NCBI RefSeq assembly: GCF_003703975.1
Contig: NZ_QTJY01000001.1
Coordinates: 806,001-870,000, forward strand
Source of the DNA: Larkinella soli
Lineage (GTDB): Bacteria > Bacteroidota > Bacteroidia > Cytophagales > Spirosomataceae
Direction: 5' to 3'
DNA: 64,000 bases
Both the position numbers and the translations under genes were made by a program. Below are positions 1 to 6,667 of the stretch, piece by piece. The notes under the pieces are model-generated. The model ran no database searches. It was not told the origin of the DNA and worked only from the letters and a program-made list of their open reading frames with translations. Each line of letters begins with the position of its first letter. Positions within the stretch are counted from its first letter, which is position 1.

Positions 1-1194
1 ATCGAGAAACGGGAAGCCGAGCGCCAGAAAAAGCAGAAGGAGGAGGAATACAAGCTGAAGGTGAAAGCCGCCGAGGAAGAGCTGGAGCTGTTAATGGAGG
101 ACAAACGGGCCAGGCTGGCCCTGGAGGTGGCCGAGAAAAAGATCACGCCCGAGGAGGCGCAGGTGAAAGATCTGGAGCTGGAGAAAACCTACCTGGAAGC
201 CAAACGGCTGCTCTATGCTACGTTCTATCAGCAGCTGGCCGATCTGGGCTTTGCCGATAAGGAAAAGCAGCAGCAGATTGCTGAGGAAAAGAAAGCGGCC
301 CTGGCCAAAATTGACCAGGATATCCAGCAGTCCGACCGGGATCACACGCTGGCCCGGGTGGATGCCAGCGAGGAAATGAAGAACCGGATGGTGCAGGCGC
401 TGGACTATATTGCCGAGTCGGAATGGAACCTTGTCCAGACCCGGGCGGATGCAGCTGCTCAAGGGCTTTCGATTTTAGGGGGCTTTTTCAAAGAATCCTC
501 CGGAATCCAGAAGGCCATCTTTGCTGCCGAGAAAGCGTTTGCCATTGCCTCAATCGTCGTTTCTCTGCAGAAACAGCTGGCGGCCATTCGCCTGGCGGCC
601 GACCTGCAGGCGACCGCGGCCGCGGCAATCCCGTTTGCGGGACCGTTCCTGGCGGCCGCGGCGAAAGCCATGGGGGTTAAAAATGCGGTAGCCGCAAAGA
701 TCCAGGCTGGGATCAGCATCGCCACCATTGCTGCCCAGACGGTGCAGCAGGTGGCTATGAAAGCCGAAGGGGGGTATACGGACGTCGCGACGCTGTCGGG
801 CGATCCAACTGGGTTTGTCAGTCGGCCGACACTGTTCAATCAGGGCCGGCGCAGTTTCATTGCCGGCGAGAAGGGCCGGGAGTTTATCATCAACGGCCGG
901 GCGCTGCGCAATCCAGCGGTGGCCAACCTGGCCGGGGCGCTGGACATCATGCAGCGGACGGGTAACTTTTCGATGCTGCAGCAACAATCTTCGAAGCCGG
1001 CTCAGATGGTGAATCCTGTTCCGATTGAACAATTGGAAGCCATTTTAACGGAACTTCGGCTGAACCGAATGGAGCTGCAGACCAACACGGCCGCCACGAA
1101 AGACGTGGCCAACCGGCCGATTACCAACAACTACCGGATCCAGGAGGAGTACGCCAATCGGATCGGGCAAATACGGCAGGAAACGCAGATTTGA
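1..1194 (+). CDS. Phage tail tape-measure-like protein, 3' part (5' end outside window)
   Basis: The frame is open from base 1, so the gene starts outside the window; about 397 C-terminal residues are visible. The first 130 residues are highly charged and helical, rich in Glu, Lys and Ala, as in coiled-coil phage tail proteins. A hydrophobic Ala/Gly/Ile-rich stretch follows (roughly 476-750 in bases), then a Gly-rich tail containing GGYTDVATLSG, SRPTLFNQG and AGEKGREFIING. That order, coiled coil, hydrophobic segment, then a GGF/GGY...GE.GPE-like ending, is typical of the C-terminus of phage tail tape-measure proteins, which set tail length and occupy the tail lumen. It is the only structural phage gene in view and supports calling the left end a prophage. 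A tail-like particle gene is the alternative. Confidence 0.65.
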   Translation: MEKREAERQKKQKEEEYKLKVKAAEEELELLMEDKRARLALEVAEKKITPEEAQVKDLELEKTYLEAKRLLYATFYQQLADLGFADKEKQQQIAEEKKAALAKIDQDIQQSDRDHTLARVDASEEMKNRMVQALDYIAESEWNLVQTRADAAAQGLSILGGFFKESSGIQKAIFAAEKAFAIASIVVSLQKQLAAIRLAADLQATAAAAIPFAGPFLAAAAKAMGVKNAVAAKIQAGISIATIAAQTVQQVAMKAEGGYTDVATLSGDPTGFVSRPTLFNQGRRSFIAGEKGREFIINGRALRNPAVANLAGALDIMQRTGNFSMLQQQSSKPAQMVNPVPIEQLEAILTELRLNRMELQTNTAATKDVANRPITNNYRIQEEYANRIGQIRQETQI

Positions 1195-1221
1195 TGCCTG
1201 GGGAATTTCCTATAATTGACT

Positions 1222-1229
1222 TACCTTTG
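1222..1229 (+). promoter_or_regulatory. Candidate Bacteroidota -7 box (TACCTTTG)
   Basis: TACCTTTG fits the Bacteroidota -7 consensus TAnnTTTG. No good TTTG -33 element is seen at the usual 19-21 base spacing; the nearest, at 1190-1193, is 28 bases upstream. Transcription would begin near 1235, exactly where the first inverted repeat of the next segment begins, and no coding frame follows on this strand. Confidence 0.35.
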
Positions 1230-1232
1230 TGG

Positions 1233-1372
1233 TGCTCAATTTGATGTATACGCGGGGTCAGCGCTGTCCGAAGTGGCGGTGCTGCACCCCCGTATTCATA
1301 TTGTAATGATATGAATAATTCCCCCGCGTATACGGAGAATTGAGCAACGGGACCGGCAGCACCGCCGTTTTT
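1233..1372 (+). ncRNA. Candidate structured RNA with interleaved inverted repeats
   Basis: Three inverted repeats overlap here. Arm A 1233-1257 pairs with 1322-1346 (21 of 25 Watson-Crick positions, including 12 consecutive ending in GTATACGCGGGG). Arm B 1275-1284 (GGCGGTGCTG) pairs perfectly with 1357-1366. Arm C 1293-1301 pairs perfectly with 1309-1317 (TATTCATAT/ATATGAATA). The order A-B-C-C'-A'-B' makes A and B mutually interleaved, so an RNA could form a pseudoknot or switch between the two. B' is followed by GTTTTTTG, so the B hairpin could act as terminator. With the -7 box at 1222 this would give an RNA of about 140 nt. No protein frame of note is present. An invertible DNA segment is the alternative. 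Confidence 0.35.
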
Positions 1373-1435
1373 TGTACTTGGTCTACTTTCTTATATATTA
1401 AATTTTATCCGGTGCATTCCCGTATTGCTTCCATT

Positions 1436-2416
1436 TCAATTTACACTCAAATTATGAGTTTTCTGCAGCCTCAATTTAAAGCTCAAACCTGAGGCCGTTA
1501 ATTCATAAGTTCCGTGGTAGCCTGGAAAAAAATCTGTTTCCTTCACCAAGCCATAACCTCCTAATCTTTTTGAACAATTAATGCCAAAGCTTTCCGACGT
1601 AGCAATTTGGGCATGTTTTTGGTATCTCGGAATTAAAAAATAAAAAGCATGTAATAAACCTAGATTTTGATCGCCGAATATATTTCTAATATTATCTAAA
1701 ATAATATGGTCATCTGGTTTAAGGGCTGGTAACAAATCTGCTATCGGATCATTTAATAGCATTTCATATAACTCTTCAAAAGTAAGTCCATTATATAGAT
1801 TTAGAGTTGTATTATTCTTTCTAATTAATTCCCTTAATTCTGCATTTTCCTTACTTAGCCTTGTTAATTCCTCAGCCATAGGACCAGAATTCACTACATC
1901 ACTTCCCTTTACCCACCCTTCAAGTTCTTTATCGTGTAAAAAGTTAGGCAATGTTTCATGAATAAAAATTTTTATATCTTTTTCGTCATCCCAAAATCTC
2001 ACCATCCTTGAGCAGACTAAATCTCTAAATGCTTTTAATTCTTTTGGATTCTCTTTTTCTAAGAATTGTGTACCGCCCTTTTGCACTTTAGACTCCAAAG
2101 CTTCTTCATTTATTACAACTGAGAACAAAGGCTTATTATTTTCAACAGCGTATTCAAATTCTAACTGAGTATAGCTTTTCCCACTTTTAGGCTCAATACT
2201 TCCATACCTTCCTCCCAAAATCAAGAGGTAAACATCTGATTCATCTATCCATCTTTTTATAACCTCCATTTGGGTATCGTCTCCTGCTGTAAACAATTCC
2301 ATACCTGCAGGAATATGACCTGCTGTTAGAATCGCCAACACAGCTGCCTGGCGCTCTTCTTTTAAATCTGCATAAGTTGAAGAAATAAATACTTGGAGCT
2401 TTTTTCTAGATGCCAT
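1436..2416 (-). CDS. DUF4062 domain protein, possible defence cargo
   Basis: 326 residues. The N-terminus reads KKLQVFISSTYADLKEER, followed by DVYLLILGGRYGS and SYTQLEFEYA around residues 60-85; this is the DUF4062 signature (residues about 5-90), a TIR/Toll-like-fold domain often found at the N-terminus of bacterial proteins with NTPase or effector partners. The rest is charged, with a short coiled coil near residue 160 (EELTRLSKENAELRELIRK) and an unrecognised C-terminal domain of about 130 residues that could be the sensor or effector part. The gene lies 25 bases downstream of an invertase gene on the same strand, so the two may be cotranscribed. Base composition is clearly more AT-rich than the tail gene and the host genes, suggesting separate acquisition. 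A role in anti-phage defence is inference from family context. Confidence 0.7.
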   Translation of the reverse strand: MASRKKLQVFISSTYADLKEERQAAVLAILTAGHIPAGMELFTAGDDTQMEVIKRWIDESDVYLLILGGRYGSIEPKSGKSYTQLEFEYAVENNKPLFSVVINEEALESKVQKGGTQFLEKENPKELKAFRDLVCSRMVRFWDDEKDIKIFIHETLPNFLHDKELEGWVKGSDVVNSGPMAEELTRLSKENAELRELIRKNNTTLNLYNGLTFEELYEMLLNDPIADLLPALKPDDHIILDNIRNIFGDQNLGLLHAFYFLIPRYQKHAQIATSESFGINCSKRLGGYGLVKETDFFPGYHGTYELTASGLSFKLRLQKTHNLSVN

Positions 2417-2441
2417 TTTAAAATTAGGTTATTAAATAAAA

Positions 2442-3038
2442 TCACAAATTGTGGCTAGTAATAAATTGGCTGACTGTTTGTCTGCTAACCCCAAGAATTC
2501 GGGCGATAGCAGAAAAGGAGATTTTTTTGCTTCTCAATTCTAATATGGCTGGCTCTTTTCCGGAAAGCTTAGTCTTGCTCGCTTTTCTGCCTTTTGGCCG
2601 GCCAATGTGAACACCTTCAGCCTTCTTTCGATCCAAAGCCTCTTTCGTTCGTTGGGAAATTAGTTGCCTTTCGATTTCGGCTGAAAGTCCAAAGGCAAAG
2701 GCCAGCACCTTTGAATTGATGTTGTTGCCTAATTCATACCCTTCCTTTAGAGCAATTACCCTCACGTCTAGTTCCATGCATCGGTGAAGGAGGCTCATGA
2801 TCTCCATCAAGCTTCGCCCCAAACGGGACAGCTCGGTAATATAGAGTTCATCTTTAGGTTTTAATCCCAACACTAAGTTGCCCAAGGCCCGGTCGTCGAC
2901 GGACCGGGTACCGGATACCGTTTCTTCTACCCACTGATCGATGTGGACCTTTCTGTTGGCCGCCGCTTTCAGGATTTCAAAGCGCTGATTGTCGGCCGTC
3001 TGTCGGTCGGTCGACACGCGGATATAGGCATAGATCAT
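2442..3038 (-). CDS. Serine recombinase, Mpi-like DNA invertase
   Basis: 198 residues, usual length for small resolvase/invertases. The catalytic domain opens with YAYIRVSTDRQ, placing the nucleophile at Ser9; ELSRLGRSLMEI and the long E helix (KVLAFAFGLSAEIERQLISQRTKEAL) follow, then IGRPKGRK and a C-terminal helix-turn-helix (SAIARILGVSRQTVSQFI, about residues 175-192). The block around FAFGLSAEIERQLIS and IGRPKG resembles the Bacteroides master invertase Mpi, which flips many promoters. It should catalyse site-specific inversion or resolution at short dyad sites. It is upstream of the DUF4062 gene on the same strand. Candidate inverted repeats are at 1233-1346, but its real target is not known. 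DNA just upstream is AT-rich and shows no convincing TAnnTTTG box. Confidence 0.85.
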   Translation of the reverse strand: MIYAYIRVSTDRQTADNQRFEILKAAANRKVHIDQWVEETVSGTRSVDDRALGNLVLGLKPKDELYITELSRLGRSLMEIMSLLHRCMELDVRVIALKEGYELGNNINSKVLAFAFGLSAEIERQLISQRTKEALDRKKAEGVHIGRPKGRKASKTKLSGKEPAILELRSKKISFSAIARILGVSRQTVSQFITSHNL

Positions 3039-3379
3039 TGGATAAAGAGGAGTGTTGGTTAAAAGGTATTTGAAGATATTAATTTATACAATTTCTGCAA
3101 AAAAGTAGGGATAGTTTATGCTAACACTTTTTGATGGTAGAAAGGGGACGTTTTTTCTAGACAGTTGGCTGCATTGCTATACGGTGACAATCAGAGATAT
3201 TTGGCTATGGTCACAAGGCATCTAAGGAAACGGTAATGTTTCCATGGCGATATCTTTGGAAAGGGATAATGTGGAGATCTCGAGGATTCCTTATCTTGGA
3301 ACCAACAAAAATGCCTGCCCAAGTTTGGCGACATGGCAGGCATTTCTAAGAACATAAAAGGATTTGCTCTGTAAATATA
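3039..3379. other. Intergenic stretch between divergent genes
   Basis: 341 AT-rich bases without a believable gene. It must hold the promoter of the invertase gene on the minus strand and perhaps that of the unknown plus-strand gene. Visible structure is limited to a GGAAAC/GTTTCC dyad at 3226-3243 and the hairpin described at 3309-3345. Confidence 0.5.
3309..3345. terminator. Perfect 11-bp hairpin ahead of the unknown gene
   Basis: 3309-3319 (AAATGCCTGCC) pairs perfectly with 3335-3345, with a 15-base loop. There is no long T run on either side, so it may be a factor-assisted terminator or a cis-regulatory hairpin in the leader of the gene at 3380 rather than a simple intrinsic terminator. 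Confidence 0.4.
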
Positions 3380-4105
3380 ATGAAGAAAAACCTACCTGTA
3401 GTGCTGCTTCAAAAAATTGAACCCCTTCTGAAAAAGTATGGTCAGTATTGTAAGCGTGTCAATGCTGATGAAATTGGGTTTTACCTTATTGATGCTGAGG
3501 CCGGCTCTCCTTTCTTTTTTCGCTGCCAGTATCAGGCAAAGGACGATACTTATTACTTAGAACGACAACCTAGAAGCGTTGATAATAATTTAAAGTCATT
3601 TGACTATGTCAAGTTGGATGCGGTAGTCCTTCAACTAGAAGAGTGGTTACAGATCCTTGATTTCTACGCAACAACACCCTCGTTCTTTGATGATCCTATT
3701 CTGAAGCGCTACGAAGAAGAATTTTATGATGAGCTGCGGTTAGATGACCCAGATGCAGACCAGGCTCCACTGGACCTAGCCAAGCAACTTTATCTAGAGA
3801 AGTATTTAGAAACAGTTATTGAAAAAGTTGAACCATACAAAACGATTGGTCCGGAAGACAAGAAACAGTTGGCCATAGAAATTGAAAAAGAGGCTCTAAT
3901 ATTAAAAGACAAGGTTACAGAATTAACAAAAAATCAGGTAGCTGAGCAGCTTTCTAAGATTTGGGCAAAGGCTAGGAAGCATGGCCTACCTTTTCTAAAA
4001 GAGATATTAAGGGATTTTTTTAAGGATGAAATTAAGTCTCTTTTGAATAAAGGAATAGAGGGTGGAGTGAGCATGCTTGGCCATATAGCTGATCTTCTAA
4101 ATTAA
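3380..4105 (+). CDS. Hypothetical protein of unknown family
   Basis: 241 residues, starting at an ATG 34 bases after the hairpin. Not recognised. The first 110 residues look like a compact alpha/beta domain (IGFYLIDAEAGSPFFFRCQYQAKDDTYYLERQP). The middle is very acidic (YEEEFYDELRLDDPDADQ). The C-terminal 110 residues are helical and charged (IEKEALILKDKVTELTKNQVAEQLSKIWAKA), ending in a short amphipathic stretch (GIEGGVSMLGHIADLL). No signal peptide or clear membrane segment. Codon use and AT content match the DUF4062 and invertase genes, so it probably arrived with them. It stands alone on the plus strand; cargo or defence accessory is only a guess from position. Confidence 0.55.
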   Translation: MKKNLPVVLLQKIEPLLKKYGQYCKRVNADEIGFYLIDAEAGSPFFFRCQYQAKDDTYYLERQPRSVDNNLKSFDYVKLDAVVLQLEEWLQILDFYATTPSFFDDPILKRYEEEFYDELRLDDPDADQAPLDLAKQLYLEKYLETVIEKVEPYKTIGPEDKKQLAIEIEKEALILKDKVTELTKNQVAEQLSKIWAKARKHGLPFLKEILRDFFKDEIKSLLNKGIEGGVSMLGHIADLLN

Positions 4106-4388
4106 TAATGTCCTCCGAGTGTTCAGAAAATGGTTTGAATGTGACTTAGTTGGACACCAGATTATTGAACTAGTTCTCTGAACGCCTTTTGCCTTTCCTT
4201 GCCAGGTTTTTCTACCTCTCAGGGCAATTCAGAAAACCGGACGTTTTTTTGAACAGCTAAATTGGATATACAAATAAATTCATTACCTTACAGTTACAAT
4301 TCCAAACTACCCCACAAACTCTACGCTCCCTACTCACCATCTGGAGGCTCCAACGTACCGCTCTGTCAGGTAACCTCCCCAGCACCAG

Positions 4389-4832
4389 ATGCAAAAGCCA
4401 TTTATTGTAGTCATTGATGACAATGAGACTACCCATTTTCCGGTAAGATCGGTCATCTCCCAGGTTTTTCCGGAAGCTCGTGTCGAAGCCTATCTCAGTT
4501 TCCAGTCATTTCTGAATGGTCTGGACCTCTTAACCTCCTCTCCCAGTCTTTTTATGCTGGATGTGGCCACACCGTCTTACGAATGCCAGCAGGTGATCCA
4601 GTGGTTAAAGGCAGATTCTCTTTGGAGAAAGATTCCGATTGTCATTTTTTGTGATGAAGCGGATTCCGATAATTTAATAGAGTGCTATGATTACGGAGCA
4701 GCTTCGCTGATCGAAAAAGATAAGGATTGGGGAAAATTAGGTCTTGCCCTGAGCACCACTTTAGAGTATTGGTTCCGTGCTGTCCACCTTCCCCTCCTTA
4801 GGGCAGAGGAGTTGCCCAGGTTTAAAAATTGA
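4389..4832 (+). CDS. Single-domain response regulator (CheY-like receiver)
   Basis: 147 residues, a receiver domain with no output domain. Acidic pocket residues Asp10-Asp11 (VVIDDNE), phospho-acceptor Asp58 (LFMLDVATP) and conserved Lys110 (LIEKDKDW) are all present; the Thr/Ser switch position looks replaced near Cys88 (VIFCDEAD). The last 35 residues add a short basic/hydrophobic tail. It would accept phosphate from a histidine kinase and signal by protein contact. No kinase is in the window, which is odd for a gene inside an integrated element; it may tap a host kinase. A strong intrinsic terminator lies 125 bases downstream. Confidence 0.8.
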   Translation: MQKPFIVVIDDNETTHFPVRSVISQVFPEARVEAYLSFQSFLNGLDLLTSSPSLFMLDVATPSYECQQVIQWLKADSLWRKIPIVIFCDEADSDNLIECYDYGAASLIEKDKDWGKLGLALSTTLEYWFRAVHLPLLRAEELPRFKN

Positions 4833-4956
4833 GAATAACCGTTCGGTTTTCTCAACTCTTTTTTGCGCCACAGTCCCGCCATCCCAATGGTGGGAGTTTG
4901 GCACATGAATTGTTACCTTCAAAATCGGCTTCTGGTTTACTCAACGCACATTTTAG

Positions 4957-5004
4957 GCCCCTAGCCTCCCCAATGATTCAGGGAGGCTAGGGGCTTCTTC
5001 TTTT
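4957..5004 (+). terminator. Strong intrinsic terminator
   Basis: 4957-4970 (GCCCCTAGCCTCCC) pairs perfectly over 14 bp with 4981-4994, loop of 10, followed by TTCTTCTTTT. It should end transcription from the receiver-domain gene. Confidence 0.8.
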
Positions 5005-5048
5005 CCCAAAATTCTTTCGGAATTCCTCGAAAATAGTAGCCAAAGTAC

Positions 5049-5067
5049 TTGTGTGATAGTCACACAA
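5049..5067. promoter_or_regulatory. Palindromic operator-like site
   Basis: TTGTGTGA-TAG-TCACACAA is a perfect dyad with 8-base arms and a 3-base centre. It lies in the gene-poor stretch before the two small genes at 5399 and 5568. The spacing (TGTGA-N3-TCACA) is too short for a CRP site. A dimeric repressor is the likely reader, perhaps encoded in the same element. Confidence 0.35.
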
Positions 5068-5215
5068 AATATATCTTTATTACAGTAATTAAACGCAACA
5101 CGACATGGTAGAAGAGAGATTAAACATTGGCAGATGACGATTGCCAGAGTGAATGCCGACTTCGAAGCCATCGACGATCTGACCCCCGAGCAGCCTAAAC
5201 AAATCCGGGAGCAGT

Positions 5216-5263
5216 CGCTTCGGCGATCCGACGCTTCGGCGATCCGACGCTTCGGCGATCCGA
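5216..5263 (+). repeat. Three perfect 16-bp tandem repeats (iteron-like)
   Basis: CGCTTCGGCGATCCGA occurs three times without a mismatch at 5216-5231, 5232-5247 and 5248-5263. A 22-base inverted copy with two differences follows at 5350-5371, 28 bases before the next gene. Confidence 0.8.
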
Positions 5264-5349
5264 TGGAAATGGCCCATTGGAGCCTCGATTAGCTTACCGG
5301 AGATAAGGGAGACAAAAGAGACCTTAGCTCACCCAGGGGTTGTACCGCA

Positions 5350-5371
5350 GAAGCGTCAGATCGCTGAAGCG
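5350..5371 (-). repeat. Inverted copy of the 16-bp repeat
   Basis: GAAGCGTCAGATCGCTGAAGCG is the reverse complement of the unit plus neighbouring repeat bases with two mismatches in 22. Direct triplet plus one inverted copy upstream of a gene pair suggests protein-binding sites, for example of a recombination directionality factor or repressor. Confidence 0.6.
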
Positions 5372-5398
5372 AAGCCTTTCCCCTTTTTCCATTTTCGT

Positions 5399-5599
5399 AT
5401 GCATGCAGATGAATTGATCAAAAGAATCCTGGCCATTCAGAATGGGGAGGATGTGCAGGCGGTCTCTAAGGCCGTTGAAGAATTTATAGATATAGCAGAT
5501 CTGGCCGACATTGCCCGGGTTCTGGCTCTTTTTATGGATAAGACAATTGAGACTATCAAACTAATGAATGATCGGAATGAAATTACGAAACTTAATTGA
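5399..5599 (+). CDS. Small helical protein, paralogue of the next gene's N-terminus
   Basis: 66 residues, all predicted helix. Not a recognised family. Its core (LIKRILAIQNGEDVQAVSKAVEEFI) parallels residues 8-32 of the downstream protein (LIELLRTADTPEEITAVSQAVKKFV), the shared part being LI...AVS.AV..F. Its last 32 bases overlap the next frame, so translation is probably coupled. A partner that forms mixed dimers with the downstream DNA-binding protein is a reasonable guess, not shown. Confidence 0.55.
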   Translation: MHADELIKRILAIQNGEDVQAVSKAVEEFIDIADLADIARVLALFMDKTIETIKLMNDRNEITKLN

Positions 5600-5990
5600 A
5601 CTGCTTCGGACCGCTGATACGCCGGAGGAGATCACTGCCGTCAGCCAGGCAGTTAAAAAATTTGTCCAGGATGCCAGCCCTGAGGAGGTGGCCCTAGTGA
5701 AGCGGGCTCAGTCTGAAATGTTGGACCGGATCATTGCCGAGTCCGACATGGTCATTGAGGAAGGGAAGCGGTATCTGGCCCTGAATGGAAAACAATATAA
5801 GCTTGAAGATTGGCTGACCTCCGCTGAGTATGCTCGGAAATATGGCTTGTCCTCGGCCAATGTGGTGACCAACTGGATCATGCGGGGAGTCATTCCCCCA
5901 GAAGACATTATTGATGTGCCCGAACTGAATAACCTGAAGCTGGTTCGAAACCGGGAGTATAAGAAAACCTCTACCGAGGTCGGCGATTAA
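5568..5990 (+). CDS. Putative DNA-binding protein, excisionase-like HTH
   Basis: 140 residues from the ATG at 5568; a second ATG at 5577 would give 137 and fits the paralogue better. The N-terminal half matches the preceding small protein. The C-terminal half (about residues 83-135) reads DWLTSAEYARKYGL...VVTNWIMRGVIPPEDII...LVRNREYK, which has the layout of a MerR/excisionase-type helix-turn-helix followed by a wing. Position between the repeat sites and the integrase makes a recombination directionality factor or element repressor the likely role. The N-terminal helical extension is unusual for excisionases, which are normally near 70 residues. Confidence 0.55.
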   Translation: MIGMKLRNLIELLRTADTPEEITAVSQAVKKFVQDASPEEVALVKRAQSEMLDRIIAESDMVIEEGKRYLALNGKQYKLEDWLTSAEYARKYGLSSANVVTNWIMRGVIPPEDIIDVPELNNLKLVRNREYKKTSTEVGD

Positions 5991-6212
5991 TTCTGCATAA
6001 TGCGTTTAATTGTTAATCAAAGCTTGGTGGTCCTACTAGCTCGCAAGTCTTGAGAGCCCAAGCAGGGAAAATGAATCCTAAACAAACCCAAAACCTCACC
6101 TTGGATTCAATAATGCTTAACAAATGGAAAAATATGATCAGTTTACAGCAGCAGAATGGCCACTGCTGATTACTTATTCTATTTTAGCGCCTAAACCAAA
6201 CTATGAATTCCC

Positions 6213-6635
6213 TTGAGTAAGTGGACCCTTTATCTGAAAGCAATCAGCCTATTTTTTGCAGTCCAGGGATTAATGTGGGCCTTTATCGGAAGTTTTGATC
6301 CTGTTGGCATTTATGACTCTTTGATGGCCCAGGCGTTATTTCATCAGCCGGAGCTGCCGGCGCAAGCCACCAAGGTATTTCGATTTATCTTAGCCCCCTT
6401 TGGCGCCACCACTGCCGGCTATTTTGTCCTTCAATATTTTATTGCAGCCAATGCTTTTGCCAAACAGGAAAAATGGGCCTACAATGCAATTCTGTACGCT
6501 TTTTTTCTTTGGTTCATCACCGATACGACTCTGAGCTTTTACCACCAAGCCTATTTCAATATTTGGATGGCCAACATTCCAGCCCTGCTTTTAACAGCAC
6601 CAGTCTTTCTGGGGACAAGAAAGTATTTTCAATAA
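6213..6635 (+). CDS. Small integral membrane protein, unknown
   Basis: 140 residues with four hydrophobic segments: LKAISLFFAVQGLMWAFIG, FILAPFGATTAGYFVLQYFIA, AILYAFFLWFITDTTLSF and IPALLLTAPVFLG. No family recognised; the four-helix layout resembles uncharacterised DoxX-sized membrane proteins. The start appears to be TTG at 6213; the nearest ATG at 6203 is in another frame and stops after five codons, so a small frame slip in the leader cannot be excluded. It converges on the integrase gene. Confidence 0.6.
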   Translation: MSKWTLYLKAISLFFAVQGLMWAFIGSFDPVGIYDSLMAQALFHQPELPAQATKVFRFILAPFGATTAGYFVLQYFIAANAFAKQEKWAYNAILYAFFLWFITDTTLSFYHQAYFNIWMANIPALLLTAPVFLGTRKYFQ

Positions 6636-6667
6636 GAGTACCCGGCAGGGTGCACCGGGCGATTTGA

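Larger units (their letters stand above)
5005..5398. other. Gene-poor stretch with repeats and a weak 52-codon frame
   Basis: No convincing gene. It contains the operator-like dyad at 5049-5067, a possible 52-residue plus-strand frame at 5134-5292 (start MTIARVNADFEAIDDL) whose 3' half is made of 16-bp tandem repeats, and an inverted copy of the repeat at 5350-5371. Because 16 is not a multiple of three, repeat growth would shift the frame, which argues against a conserved protein. Confidence 0.5.

Noticed and set aside
3039-3308. Short AGTGTTGG/CTAACACT inverted pair near 3051 and 3121 as an invertible promoter for the invertase
   Set aside because: Only six to seven paired bases with a mismatch; well within chance for AT-rich DNA.
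5134-5292. 52-codon open frame on the plus strand
   Set aside because: Half of it is the 16-bp repeat array, whose unit would shift frame with copy number; no family similarity or promoter.
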